Below, in pieces: positions 36,467 to 45,290 of a stretch of 64,000 nt of DNA (position 1 is its first letter; the number at the start of each line of letters is the position of its first letter). The stretch spans positions 48,551 to 112,550 of the forward strand of contig NZ_BJML01000012.1 of the NCBI RefSeq assembly GCF_006539145.1, written 5' to 3'. The position numbers were made by a program, and so were the translations under genes. The notes beneath the pieces are model-generated. The model saw only the letters and a program-made list of their open reading frames with translations. It ran no database searches and was not told the origin of the DNA. Source of the stretch: Microbacterium testaceum (lineage in GTDB: Bacteria > Actinomycetota > Actinomycetes > Actinomycetales > Microbacteriaceae).

Positions 36467-37285
36467 GTGCTCGATGGACCGGTGATCGCCGAGTGGCTCC
36501 CCGTCTCGGTGGCCGCCCTCGTGCTGCTGTTGATCGCCGCGGGAGTCGCCGGCTGGGTCGACGCGGTGGTCGGCGGAGGCGGGCTCATCCAACTTCCCGC
36601 GCTCGTCATCGCCGTCCCGAAAGACGTCGCGACGCCATTCATCCTCGGCACGAACAAGCTGTCGTCGTTCTTCGGAACGCTCTCGGCGAGCTGGGTGTAC
36701 CTGCGCAAGATCAGGGTGCAGCTCGTCCTGTTGATCCCCCTCGTGGCGGGGGCGTATGCGGGTTCCACCGCCGGCGCCGCGCTCTCGCGGTTCGTCCCCC
36801 GCGAGGTGCTGACCCCGATCGTTCTCGTGGCCGTGATCGCGGTCGCGCTGTACACCCTGCTCAAGCCCCGGATGGGCCTTCACCACGAACCGCGCCATGA
36901 CAAAGCGGTGGCCATCGCCTGGCGGGCGGCGGCGATCGGTCTCGCGGTGGGGTTCTACGACGGCATCCTGGGTCCGGGCACCGGCTCGTTCTTCGTCATC
37001 CTCATCGTGAGCGTGCTGGGGTATGGCTTCTTGCAGGCGAGCGTCAACGCCAAGATCGCCAACCTCACCACCAACCTCGCCGCCCTCGCCGTGTACGGCG
37101 TGCACGGCGAGATCCTGCTCGTGCTGGGATTCGCGATGGCGGCGATGAACATCACCGGAGGCTTCATCGGTGCCCACATGGCGACCCGACGCGGCAGCGG
37201 CTTCGTGCGGATCGTGTTCCTCGTGACGCTGTCGATCCTCATCGTCAAGCTGGCGTGGGACACCGTGGTGCAGTTCACGTCCTAG
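36467..37285 (+). CDS. TauE/SafE (TSUP) family permease
   Basis: The 272-residue protein has eight hydrophobic helices with the twin family motifs. The first is GWVDAVVGGGGLIQLPAL with GTNKLSSFFGT. The second is GFYDGILGPGTGSFFVI with NAKIANLTTNLAAL. TSUP carriers export or import sulfite, sulfonates or organic acids with protons. The GTG start is 76 bp after the ABC permease stop. It could belong to the same transcript. Actual substrate unknown. Confidence 0.9.
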   Translation: MLDGPVIAEWLPVSVAALVLLLIAAGVAGWVDAVVGGGGLIQLPALVIAVPKDVATPFILGTNKLSSFFGTLSASWVYLRKIRVQLVLLIPLVAGAYAGSTAGAALSRFVPREVLTPIVLVAVIAVALYTLLKPRMGLHHEPRHDKAVAIAWRAAAIGLAVGFYDGILGPGTGSFFVILIVSVLGYGFLQASVNAKIANLTTNLAALAVYGVHGEILLVLGFAMAAMNITGGFIGAHMATRRGSGFVRIVFLVTLSILIVKLAWDTVVQFTS

Positions 37286-37325
37286 CGCTGGCTCGCGGAA
37301 GCCGCGTCTCAGGCGTCGTGGTACC

Positions 37326-37388
37326 CGTTGAGTGTCCAAAACACCCGGGCGCTTGAGAAATTCGTCCGGGTGTTTTGGACACTCAACG
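37326..37388. repeat. Perfect 23-bp inverted repeat (hairpin) between convergent genes
   Basis: CGTTGAGTGTCCAAAACACC + CGG pairs perfectly with CCGGGTGTTTTGGACACTCA + ACG across a 17-nt loop. Length and perfection exceed an ordinary terminator and suggest a dispersed palindromic element. Its position between two converging genes would also let it end transcription from both sides. Confidence 0.85.
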
Positions 37389-37452
37389 AGCGGAGGGGGG
37401 CGCGGGTGCCGGCGGGCGACAGCCCGAGCGTGGGCGCGGGCCCGCGCGGGCG

Positions 37453-37842
37453 TCAGCGGACGATGTCGGCGACGTTCTCGGGTTCGGATGCCACGTCGAG
37501 ACGCAACGCCTTGAGCAGCGCGACCCCGTGCTTCGTCGTCAGCACCAGGCGCTCGAACTCGTCGTGGCCCGAGAGGTCGATGACGACACTGGGCTTGCGG
37601 CCTCGGATGATCACGAAGTCATTGCCCCCGGCCGACTTCCAGGTACCCGCGCCCACCGCGACCGGCAGGTTGATGCCGGGGTTCGGCACGCCGCGGATCC
37701 AGGTCCACGCGTCGTCGGTGAGCTGCACCCGTTCGATGTGCTCGCGGGGGACGACGATGTTGCTCTTGCGGAAAGACATCGCACGCTCGGTCGGCGAGAG
37801 CACGACCTCGAGCTGCGTCGAGTCGAGCAGCAGGGTCACCAT
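37453..37842 (-). CDS. Hypothetical protein, possible PH-like fold
   Basis: I do not recognise a named family. The 129-residue product is rich in beta strands, with the conserved-looking pieces TLLLDSTQLEVVLSPTERA, NIVVPREHIERVQL, IGxW-like GTWKSAGGNDFVII and HDEFERLVLT. The pattern of strands with one C-terminal helix resembles PH-like domains, which is inference. No signal or membrane segment is visible. AGGA lies 8 bp before the chosen ATG; an ATG three codons earlier is possible. It is divergent from fbiC. Confidence 0.65.
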   Translation of the reverse strand: MVTLLLDSTQLEVVLSPTERAMSFRKSNIVVPREHIERVQLTDDAWTWIRGVPNPGINLPVAVGAGTWKSAGGNDFVIIRGRKPSVVIDLSGHDEFERLVLTTKHGVALLKALRLDVASEPENVADIVR

Positions 37843-37950
37843 GCCTTCCATCCTGCCAGCGTCCGGCGGCACCGACGGGCCCCTCACCTCACAGGAGCGC
37901 AACGATCGCGCGGGGTCCGCCGCCGCGACCCGGATGTGGGAGCCACGGGA

Positions 37951-37956
37951 TAGCCT
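37951..37956 (+). promoter_or_regulatory. -10 box TAGCCT for leaderless fbiC
   Basis: TAGCCT is followed by 6 bp and the fbiC ATG, with no ribosome site. Confidence 0.55.
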
Positions 37957-37962
37957 GGACAG

Positions 37963-40464
37963 ATGAGCACGGGCAGTGTTGCGCCGCGAGTCGCACCGGC
38001 CCGAGGCGCCTCGATCGACGACCTTCTGGCAGCGATCTCGGCGGGTCACCGCCCCGACGTCGACGAGACCGAGGTCCTGCTGGCCGCCCCGCTCCCCGCG
38101 CTCTTCCGCGTCGCCTCGGCGTTGCGCGACGAGGGTCTCGATCGCGCCGGACGCCCCCGCGTCATCACGTACTCGCGCAAGGTCTTCGTGCCGCTCACGA
38201 CTCTCTGCCGCGACCGGTGCCACTACTGCATCTTCGTCGACACCCCCGGTCAGCTCGCTCTGCTGCGCAAGCCCGCGTACATGAGTCCCGACCAGGTGCT
38301 CGCCGTCGTGCGCCAGGGCCAGGCCCTCGGCTGCAAAGAAGCACTGCTCACGCTCGGCGACCGCCCCGAAGAGCGCTGGCCCGAAGCGCGCGCCTGGCTC
38401 GATGAGCACGGTTTCGCCTCGACCATCGACTACGTCGCCCACGTGGCCCGGCTCATCACCGCCGAGACCGGCATGCTCGTGCACGCCAACCCCGGCGTCA
38501 TGCACCCCGACGAGCTCGCTGCGCTCCGCCCGGTGTCGCCATCGATGGGCATGATGCTCGAGACCACCTCGCGGCGCCTGTACGAAGAACCCGGACAGGT
38601 GCACTTCGGCTCCCCCGACAAAGACCCGGCGCTACGCCTGAAGGTCATCGACGACGCCGGGGTCGCCGGCATCCCGTTCACGACCGGCATCCTCGTGGGC
38701 ATCGGCGAAACCGTGCGCGACCGTGCCGAGTCGCTCGTCGCCCTGCGCGAGATCGACGATCGCCACGGTCACGTGCAAGAGGTCATCGTGCAGAACTTCC
38801 GCGCCAAGCCTCGCACGGCCATGCAGGGCGCACCGGATGCCGACATGCACGACTACCTGGCGGCGGTCGCCGTCGCACGGCTCGTGTTCGGCGCCGACAT
38901 GCGCATCCAGGTCCCGCCGAACCTCTCCGACCCGCGCGAGCTGGGGCTGCTGATCGAGGCGGGTATCGACGACTGGGGCGGAGTCTCGCCCCTCACCGCC
39001 GACCACGTGAACCCCGAGCGCCCGTGGCCGCAGATCGACGACCTCGCCGCCCAGACGGCGACCCGCGGTTTCGTCCTGCGGGAGCGTCTCACCGCGCACC
39101 ACGAGTACGTCGTCGATGCCGCGCGCTGGATCGACCCGGCGCTGCACGAGCCGGTTCGAGCGTTGGCGGATGCCACAGGGCTCGCGGCCGACGTGATCCC
39201 GCGGGGGACGAATCCCCGTGCGACGAGCACGGATGACGCCTCGACGGGAGGAGATTCTGCAGAGGGAGGACCCCTCTCCGCCGAGGCATCCTCCCGTCGC
39301 GGATTCTCCTCCGCTCACGGGGGCGCCTCCGGCCGCGACCCCGGCGTGAAGCGGCTGGCCGAGCGGGCGGCATCCCGAGCCTCCGATCTCGACGACGACG
39401 ACTGGGTACGACTCCTGCGCGCCGAAGGCGCTGAGCTCGACGAGCTCACCGCGGCCGCCGACGACGCCCGCCGGTACACCGTCGGCGAACCCGTGACCCT
39501 CGTGCAGAACCGCAACCTCACCTCGACGGGGTTCCGACGCGGCGGCCGCACGAGCATCGGCGAGTTCGACCTCGAGGACGCAGCGGAGATCGCCGCCGAC
39601 GCCGCGGCCCTCGGTGCCACCGAGATCTGCATCCAGGGCTCGCTCGTGCCCGCCGAAGATCCCGGTGCCTACCTGGACCTCGTACGCACGGTGAAGCGCG
39701 CAGCTCCCGGCATCCACGTCCACGCCTATCGCCCCGCCGATGTCCGTGACCTGGCCGAGCGCGGTGGTCTCGGTCTCGACGGCGCCCTCACCGCGATGCG
39801 CGAGGCCGGGGTCGACACCGTTCCCGGTACGGGCGTGAAGATCCTCGACGAGCGCGTGCGCGCCCTCGTCGCACCGCTCGACCTCGAGATCGACAGGTGG
39901 ATCGAGGGGATCACCGCGGCTCACCGCTCGGGGTTCCGCTCCACCTCCGTGCTGTTCTACGGCCACGTCGAGACCGCCGGGGAGCGCATCGCGCACCTGC
40001 GACGCCTGCGCGAGATCCAGGCCGAGACGGGCGGCTTCGCGGAGTTCGTGCCGATCCCCCTGCCCGGCGGCGATGTCGCGCTGGTCGAAGGCCGTAGCCC
40101 GGTCGACGAGCACCGCGCGATGGTCGCCGTGTCGCGACTCGCCCTGTCGGGGAGCATCTCGCACGTGCAGATCCCGTGGACCCGCGTCGGGCGCGAGACG
40201 GCCGCCGTGCTGCTGCGCTCCGGCGGAGACGACCTGGGCGGAACGCTCTACGACGGACGCGTCCTGCCCGATACCGGTATCGAGCAGGGACGCGAACTGC
40301 CGGTCTCCGTGGCCGAGCGCGTCGCGCGAAGCCTCATGCGTCCCTTCCGGCTGCGGACGACGGACTATCGGGTGGCGGTGGCGCTGCCCGACCCGTCCGC
40401 CCCGTACATCGAAACGAGCGGGGCCACCCGCTTCTCCCTCCCCTCCGACGGGCCGCGCACGTGA
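37963..40464 (+). CDS. fbiC: FO synthase FbiC (CofG-CofH) with altered CofH cluster loop
   Basis: FbiC makes FO, the chromophore of coenzyme F420, using two radical-SAM halves. In this 833-residue protein the CofG half is intact, with Cys82-x3-Cys86-x2-Cys89 (CRDRCHYC), SPSMGMMLETTSRRLYE and QNFRAKPRTAM. The CofH half aligns well before and after the cluster site (NRN at 516-518; GATEICIQGS; PGTGVKILDERVR; GFRSTSVLFYGHVET). Between them NRNLTSTGFRRGGRTSIGEF replaces the usual cysteine loop, about 11 residues are missing, and no C-x3-C-x2-C remains. The frame is clean. A linker at residues ~410-470 is longer than usual. The stop overlaps the next GTG. Confidence 0.92.
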   Translation: MSTGSVAPRVAPARGASIDDLLAAISAGHRPDVDETEVLLAAPLPALFRVASALRDEGLDRAGRPRVITYSRKVFVPLTTLCRDRCHYCIFVDTPGQLALLRKPAYMSPDQVLAVVRQGQALGCKEALLTLGDRPEERWPEARAWLDEHGFASTIDYVAHVARLITAETGMLVHANPGVMHPDELAALRPVSPSMGMMLETTSRRLYEEPGQVHFGSPDKDPALRLKVIDDAGVAGIPFTTGILVGIGETVRDRAESLVALREIDDRHGHVQEVIVQNFRAKPRTAMQGAPDADMHDYLAAVAVARLVFGADMRIQVPPNLSDPRELGLLIEAGIDDWGGVSPLTADHVNPERPWPQIDDLAAQTATRGFVLRERLTAHHEYVVDAARWIDPALHEPVRALADATGLAADVIPRGTNPRATSTDDASTGGDSAEGGPLSAEASSRRGFSSAHGGASGRDPGVKRLAERAASRASDLDDDDWVRLLRAEGAELDELTAAADDARRYTVGEPVTLVQNRNLTSTGFRRGGRTSIGEFDLEDAAEIAADAAALGATEICIQGSLVPAEDPGAYLDLVRTVKRAAPGIHVHAYRPADVRDLAERGGLGLDGALTAMREAGVDTVPGTGVKILDERVRALVAPLDLEIDRWIEGITAAHRSGFRSTSVLFYGHVETAGERIAHLRRLREIQAETGGFAEFVPIPLPGGDVALVEGRSPVDEHRAMVAVSRLALSGSISHVQIPWTRVGRETAAVLLRSGGDDLGGTLYDGRVLPDTGIEQGRELPVSVAERVARSLMRPFRLRTTDYRVAVALPDPSAPYIETSGATRFSLPSDGPRT

Positions 40465-41930
40465 GGATCCTCGACGCCGCGATCGTCGGGGCAGGGTTCG
40501 CCGGCCTGGCCATGGCCGGCACCCTCCGCCGCGCCGGACGTGACGACTTCGTCGTGCTCGAACGCGCCGACGACGTGGGCGGCACGTGGCGCGACAACAC
40601 CTACCCGGGTGTCGCCTGCGACGTGCCGGCACACCTGTACAGCCTGGCCGCCCACCCGAACGCGCGATGGTCGCGCACCTTCGCCCCCGGCGGCGAGATC
40701 CAGGCGTACCTGCGCGGCGTCGCCGAGCGCGAGGCCCTGGGCGATCGACTGCGGCTGCGGACCCCGATGCTCGGAGCGCGGTGGGATGCCGACGACGCGG
40801 TGTGGCGCATCGACACCGGTGCCGAGGCGCTCGTCGCCCGCTCCCTCGTCCTCGCGTGCGGTCGCCTGACCGAGCCGAACGTCCCCGCCATCGCCGGGCT
40901 CGAGTCGTTTCCCGGGCCGCTGTTCCACTCGGCCCGATGGGATCACGACGTCGACCTCACCGGCAGGCGGGTCGCGGTGGTGGGTACCGGCGCGAGCGCC
41001 GTGCAGCTCGTGCCCGAACTCGCCCGCACCGCCGCCCACGTCACCCTCTTCCAGCGCACCCCCGCGTGGATCGTTCCGCGCGGAGGCGGCGACATCCCGC
41101 CCGCCGAGCGCGAGCGTCTCGCCGACAACCCGGGCGCTCTCGCACGCCTGCGCGCGCGGCTGTACGCCGAGGGTGAGGGGCGTTTCGCGTCGCGCTCCGG
41201 TGACGCCGTGGCATCCATCGCCGCCCGTGACCTCGCACTGCGCCACCTGCACGCGCAGGTCGCCGACCTCGGGCTGCGCGCGGCGCTCACCCCCGACTAC
41301 GCCTTCGGGTGCAAGCGCGTGCTGCTGTCGGACGCGTTCTACCCCGCGGTCGCCTCGGACGCCGTCACTCTCGAGCCGACGGCCCTCTCGCGCGTCGACG
41401 GCTCCACGCTCACCGCCGCCGGCGGAGCGACTTACGAGGCCGACGCGCTCGTGCTCGCCACCGGATTCGCCGCCGCCCAACAGCCCTACGCCGATCTCGT
41501 CCACGGTGAGGATGAGCCCCTCGCCGCGCACTGGTCGGAGGGCATGACCTCGTTCGGGTCGACTGTCGTCGCGGGTTTCCCGAACCTCTTCGTCCTCAAC
41601 GGCCCCAATGCCAGCCTCGGGCACAACTCCGCGGTGCTCATGGCCGAGGAGCAGGCCGCGTACGTCGTGCGGGCGCTCGCCGAGCGTGATCGTCGTCCCG
41701 ACCGGGTGCTGCGCGTCCGCCCCGAGGCCGAGGCGGACTACACCGACGAGATCGCCGCCGCCGCGGCATCCACCCCCTGGATGACCGGCGGATGCCGCAA
41801 CTGGTACGTCGACGAGCGCTCGGGGCGGCTGACCCTGCTGTGGCCGGGCACCGTCCAGGCGTTCCACGAGCGGCTCGCCGGCACCGACGGTTCGGAATTC
41901 GAACCCGCGCACAGCCCCGTGCGCGGCTGA
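40461..41930 (+). CDS. FAD monooxygenase, Baeyer-Villiger-like
   Basis: The 489-residue flavoprotein has GAGFAGLAMA for FAD and GTGASAVQLVPEL for NADPH. Between them it has FPGPLFHSARWD, which fits the Baeyer-Villiger fingerprint F-x-G-x3-H-x3-W. The early DDVGGTWRDNTYPGVACDVP is typical of the same family. Such enzymes insert oxygen next to ketones or hydroxylate amines and sulfides. Its GTG overlaps the fbiC stop by 4 bp, and fgd follows 18 bp downstream, so it lies inside an F420 operon although it needs FAD. Any link to F420 is inference. Confidence 0.88.
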   Translation: MRILDAAIVGAGFAGLAMAGTLRRAGRDDFVVLERADDVGGTWRDNTYPGVACDVPAHLYSLAAHPNARWSRTFAPGGEIQAYLRGVAEREALGDRLRLRTPMLGARWDADDAVWRIDTGAEALVARSLVLACGRLTEPNVPAIAGLESFPGPLFHSARWDHDVDLTGRRVAVVGTGASAVQLVPELARTAAHVTLFQRTPAWIVPRGGGDIPPAERERLADNPGALARLRARLYAEGEGRFASRSGDAVASIAARDLALRHLHAQVADLGLRAALTPDYAFGCKRVLLSDAFYPAVASDAVTLEPTALSRVDGSTLTAAGGATYEADALVLATGFAAAQQPYADLVHGEDEPLAAHWSEGMTSFGSTVVAGFPNLFVLNGPNASLGHNSAVLMAEEQAAYVVRALAERDRRPDRVLRVRPEAEADYTDEIAAAAASTPWMTGGCRNWYVDERSGRLTLLWPGTVQAFHERLAGTDGSEFEPAHSPVRG

Positions 41931-41948
41931 TCCCCAAGGAGACAGTTC

Positions 41949-42959
41949 ATGAGCGTTCCGCTGAGATTCGGTTACAAGGCCTCGAGCGAGCAGTTCGGGC
42001 CGAACGAGCTGCTCGAGTTCGGCGTGCTCGCCGAGAAGGTGGGCTTCGACTCCGTCTTCCTCTCCGACCATCTGCAGCCGTGGATGCACGACGGCGGCCA
42101 CGCCCCCAACGCCCTCCCCTGGCTCGGCGCCCTCGGCGCGCGCACCGAGCGCGTCATCATCGGAACGTCGGTGCTGACCCCCACGTTCCGCTACCACCCG
42201 GGCGTCATCGCGCAGGTGTTCGCGACCCTCGGCGTGATGTATCCCGGCCGCGTGGTGCTCGGTGTCGGCACCGGAGAGGCGTTGAACGAGGTCACCCTCG
42301 GTCTCGAGTGGCCCGAGCCGCCGGAGCGCTTCCAGCGACTGAAGGAAGCCATCACGATCATCAACGAACTGTGGGCGGGCGAGCGCGTCACCTACGAGGG
42401 CGCGTACTACTCGGTCAAGGACGCCACGATCTACGACCGCCCCGAGCAGAAGGTGCCGATCTACATCGGCGCCTCGGGCCCCGCCGCCACGCGCCTGGCC
42501 GGTCGCATCGCCGAGGGCTACATCACCACGAGCGGCAAGGACCCCGAGCTCTACACCGAGAAACTCCTCCCCGCCCTCGACGACGGCCTGTCGAAAGCCG
42601 GCCGCTCACGCGACGACGTCGACACCCTCATGGAGGTGAAGGTGTCGTACCACCCCGATCACGACACCGCGATGGAGAAGACACGCTTCTGGGCGCCGCT
42701 CGCCCTCACCGCCGAAGAGAAGATGAGCGTCCACGACCCCATCGAGATGCAACGGCTCGCGAACGAACTGCCGATCGAGCGGGCGGCGTCGCGCTTCATC
42801 GTCTCGACCGACCCCGACGAGCACGTCGAGCGCATCGCGCAGTACGTCGACCTCGGCTTCCGCCACCTCGTGTTCCACGACCCGGGCCACGACCAGGAGG
42901 AGTTCCTGCGCATGTACGGCGAGGAGATCCTCCCGCGCCTGCGCAAGCGCTTCGCCTGA
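41949..42959 (+). CDS. fgd: F420-dependent glucose-6-phosphate dehydrogenase
   Basis: The 336-residue luciferase-like (LLM) protein matches FGD in length and in key pieces. These are RFGYKASSEQFGPNELLEF, SDHLQPWMHDGGHAP, GTSVLTPTFRYHPGVIAQ, GTGEALNE and YIGASGPAATRLAGR. FGD oxidises glucose-6-phosphate to phosphogluconolactone and reduces F420, feeding F420H2 to reductases in the cytoplasm. Its presence next to F420 synthesis genes fits. AAGGAG lies 9 bp before the ATG. A hairpin follows at 43076. Confidence 0.93.
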   Translation: MSVPLRFGYKASSEQFGPNELLEFGVLAEKVGFDSVFLSDHLQPWMHDGGHAPNALPWLGALGARTERVIIGTSVLTPTFRYHPGVIAQVFATLGVMYPGRVVLGVGTGEALNEVTLGLEWPEPPERFQRLKEAITIINELWAGERVTYEGAYYSVKDATIYDRPEQKVPIYIGASGPAATRLAGRIAEGYITTSGKDPELYTEKLLPALDDGLSKAGRSRDDVDTLMEVKVSYHPDHDTAMEKTRFWAPLALTAEEKMSVHDPIEMQRLANELPIERAASRFIVSTDPDEHVERIAQYVDLGFRHLVFHDPGHDQEEFLRMYGEEILPRLRKRFA

Positions 42960-43075
42960 GGCGGGCAGCGCGGGCTGGGCGGGAGTGCTGGGCGCTGAAG
43001 TCGGGGCGGGGCGCGGCATCCGCACCGGCACCGTTCACCGAGATGACCCGCGTGCACGTTTCGCGGCACCCCGCC

Positions 43076-43100
43076 ACCCCCGAGCGGAAATGTCGGGGGT
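43076..43100 (+). terminator. Hairpin between fgd and cofC
   Basis: ACCCCCGA and TCGGGGGT form a perfect 8-bp stem with a 9-nt loop, shortly before the cofC start. Confidence 0.5.
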
Positions 43101-43110
43101 TCGGCACACA

Positions 43111-43755
43111 ATGGAGGCGATGAGCACCCCTGACACCTCCGGCTGGACGATCATCGTGCCGGTGAAGCCCGCCGCGGTCGGCAAGACGCGTCTCACCGAC
43201 GTCGGCACCGACCGCGAGGCGCTCGCGCGCGCCATCGCGCTCGACACCATCGCGGCAGCAGCCGCGGCCGACCTCGTATCGCGCGTCATCGTCGTCACCG
43301 ACGACGAGGGCGTCCGCGCCGAGTTCCGGCGGTCCCGCACCGTCGAGGTCGTGCCCGAGGGCGACACCCGCGGCCTCGACGCCGCCATTGCTCTGGGGGC
43401 AGCCATCGCAGGTGTTGGTTCGCCCCGCGCCGCCCTGCTCGGCGACGTGCCCGCCCTGCGGCCCGCCGATCTCGACGCCGCGCTCGAGCTCGCGGCATCC
43501 GTTGAGCGGGGTCTGGTCCCGGATGCCGAGACCACCGGCTCCACCCTGATCACCGCTCGCGCGGGAGCCGTGTGGGTCTCGGCCTTCGGCCGCGACTCGG
43601 CCGCCCGTCACCGCCTGCTCGGCTGCACCGACCTCGCCGTCGCGCGCGACTCGACGCTGCACCGCGACGTCGACACCGCCGCGCAGCTGTCCGAGGCCGT
43701 GGCGCTGGGTGTGGGCCCGCGCACGTCGGCCGTGCTGGCGGCGGCTGCGGCCTGA
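43111..43755 (+). CDS. fbiD: 2-phospho-L-lactate (or PEP) guanylyltransferase CofC/FbiD
   Basis: This 214-residue nucleotidyltransferase activates the three-carbon phospho acid with GTP for F420 side-chain synthesis. Visible motifs are IIVPVKPAAVGKTRL (nucleotide loop), VIVVTDDEGV, ALLGDVPALRPADLDAAL with the metal-binding Asp, and the C-terminal LHRDVDTAAQL. In actinobacteria FbiD is known to prefer phosphoenolpyruvate. The ATG at 43111 or the one at 43120 may be used; GGAGG lies between them. It converges on cofD, which uses its product. Confidence 0.92.
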   Translation: MEAMSTPDTSGWTIIVPVKPAAVGKTRLTDVGTDREALARAIALDTIAAAAAADLVSRVIVVTDDEGVRAEFRRSRTVEVVPEGDTRGLDAAIALGAAIAGVGSPRAALLGDVPALRPADLDAALELAASVERGLVPDAETTGSTLITARAGAVWVSAFGRDSAARHRLLGCTDLAVARDSTLHRDVDTAAQLSEAVALGVGPRTSAVLAAAAA

Positions 43756-43786
43756 GTGCCGCGCGACGCGGGAGCGCCCGGCACTC
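43754..43786. terminator. Hairpin between convergent cofC and cofD
   Basis: GAGTGCCG and CGGCACTC form a perfect 8-bp stem that begins at the cofC stop codon and can serve both strands. Confidence 0.55.
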
Positions 43787-43830
43787 GAATTCGGTGCGAT
43801 TCTCCGATTCCGCGGCCGTCTGAGCTTGTG

Positions 43831-44796
43831 TCAGGCCCCCAGCGCCGCCTCGGTGATCGCTGCCGACGACTCCTCGTCGCGCATCCACAGCGGCGCCACC
43901 ACGGCCGGGATTCCCGCCGCCTCGACCTCGGGCGCCGCGGCCGCATCCTCTTCGGCCACCAGCCACGCGTCGAGCACGCCGCCCGCCGACCGCGCGCCGT
44001 AGTGCCGCGCGACAGCCGCGGCCGAGGTCTCGACCCCGATCGCCGTCAGGCACACGTCGGCCATGCCGCGCACGACCCGCCCGCCGATGATCGGCGAGAC
44101 GCCGACGACTTTCGCCGACGTCTCCCGCACGGCATCCCGAATCCCAGGCACAGCCAGGATCGGCCCGATGGACACGACGGGGTTCGACGGCGCGATGAGC
44201 ACCACGTCCGCCGACGCGATGGCATCCGTCACGCCCGGCGCGGGTGCGGCATCCGCTATCCCCGGGTTCTCGAAGGCGAGCGGGGTGAGCTTCGCCCGGT
44301 GGCGCGTCCACCACTCCTGGAAGTGCAGACGCCCGCCGTCTTCGAGCAGCACGTGCGTGTCGACCTCGCTGTCGGTCATGGGAAGCATCCGGATGCCGAG
44401 CGGCCACCGTTCCGCCATGCGCGCGAGCACCTGGGTCGGGGTGTGTCCGTCACGAAGCCACCCGGTGCGGGCCAGGTGGGTGCCGAGGTCGAGGTCGCCG
44501 AGCGTGAACCACGGCCAGCCCGCGCCCCACGCCTGGAGTTCTTCGTTGACGCGCTCGGTGTCGCCCGCGCGACCCCAGCCGCGCTCGGTGTCGTTCACCC
44601 CGGCGAGGGCGTAGGTGATCGAGTCGACGTCGGGCTGCAACCGCACGCCCGAGAGCCACAGGTCGTCTCCCGTGTTGACGACGACGGTGGCCTCGGGAGC
44701 GTTCAGCCGGCGAAGGGCGGCGCGGACGCCGAGGGTGAACTTCGACCCCCCGACTCCACCGGCGAGCACGACGACACGGGGCTGGGAGAGAAGCAT
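43831..44796 (-). CDS. fbiA: LPPG:FO phospho-L-lactate transferase CofD/FbiA
   Basis: FbiA transfers the phospho-lactyl (or enolpyruvyl) group from the GDP-activated donor onto FO, giving F420-0. The 321-residue protein has VVVLAGGVGGSKFTLGV, VVNTGDDLWLSGVRLQPDVDS, TLGDLDLGTHLART, LIAPSNPVVSIGPIL and VSPIIGGRVVRGMAD, all family hallmarks. The glutamate ligase CofE/FbiB that completes F420 is not in the window. The first ~50 codons reappear as a broken copy at 47688-47837. It is divergent from the first toxin module. Confidence 0.94.
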   Translation of the reverse strand: MLLSQPRVVVLAGGVGGSKFTLGVRAALRRLNAPEATVVVNTGDDLWLSGVRLQPDVDSITYALAGVNDTERGWGRAGDTERVNEELQAWGAGWPWFTLGDLDLGTHLARTGWLRDGHTPTQVLARMAERWPLGIRMLPMTDSEVDTHVLLEDGGRLHFQEWWTRHRAKLTPLAFENPGIADAAPAPGVTDAIASADVVLIAPSNPVVSIGPILAVPGIRDAVRETSAKVVGVSPIIGGRVVRGMADVCLTAIGVETSAAAVARHYGARSAGGVLDAWLVAEEDAAAAPEVEAAGIPAVVAPLWMRDEESSAAITEAALGA

Positions 44797-44867
44797 TGGT
44801 TCAGTCTTTCACCCGCGGGGCGGATGAAATTGTTCACATGGTGCTGCTCGCTCATGAGGAGAACGAC

Positions 44868-44873
44868 TACGCT
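44868..44873 (+). promoter_or_regulatory. -10 box TACGCT of toxin module A
   Basis: TACGCT is followed by 7 bp and the GTG at 44881. The same arrangement (TACGAT, 7 bp, GTG) precedes module B. Confidence 0.5.
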
Positions 44874-44880
44874 CGCGGGG

Positions 44881-45285
44881 GTGACAGACCTCTTCTCTTC
44901 GGGTGAAGCCGAGGCGGCCATCGCCCGGATCGAGCAGCAGGTGGCCGAAGCGCAGGTTCGGGCAGCCCAGGCGCAACAGGTGCAGGCCGACATCGACGCC
45001 GTCCGCGCGTCGGCGACGTCGCCGCGTCGGGAGATAACCGTGACCGTGGATGCCGCGGGTCGACTGGCCGGCATCCGCCTCGCCGACGCGGCTTACGACC
45101 TGCGCACCGACGCGTTGGAGCAGTTGATCGTGGAGACGGCCGGGCGGGCCCAACGTCTCGCCGGCGAGCAGGCGTTGGAGATCTCGCGCGCCGCTTTCGG
45201 TGCGGACTCGCCGATCGTCGAGCGGCTCGCGGGAGAGATCGATCGCGAGCCGCCGTCCGCACCGCCCGCCGGATTCCGGGTCTGA
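44881..45285 (+). CDS. YbaB/EbfC-like protein, toxin module A
   Basis: The 134-residue protein has a long coiled N-terminal helix rich in Ala and Gln (EAAIARIEQQVAEAQVRAAQ), then strands typical of the YbaB fold (TVTVDAAGRLAGIRLAD). A closing helix follows. YbaB proteins bind DNA as dimers, and actinobacterial relatives occur at the head of type VII toxin operons. A chaperone or regulatory role is inferred. The GTG is preferred over the ATG at 44854, because the paralogue in module B shares sequence only from the GTG. It is about 90% identical to the module B copy. Confidence 0.8.
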   Translation: MTDLFSSGEAEAAIARIEQQVAEAQVRAAQAQQVQADIDAVRASATSPRREITVTVDAAGRLAGIRLADAAYDLRTDALEQLIVETAGRAQRLAGEQALEISRAAFGADSPIVERLAGEIDREPPSAPPAGFRV

Positions 45286-45290
45286 GTCCG

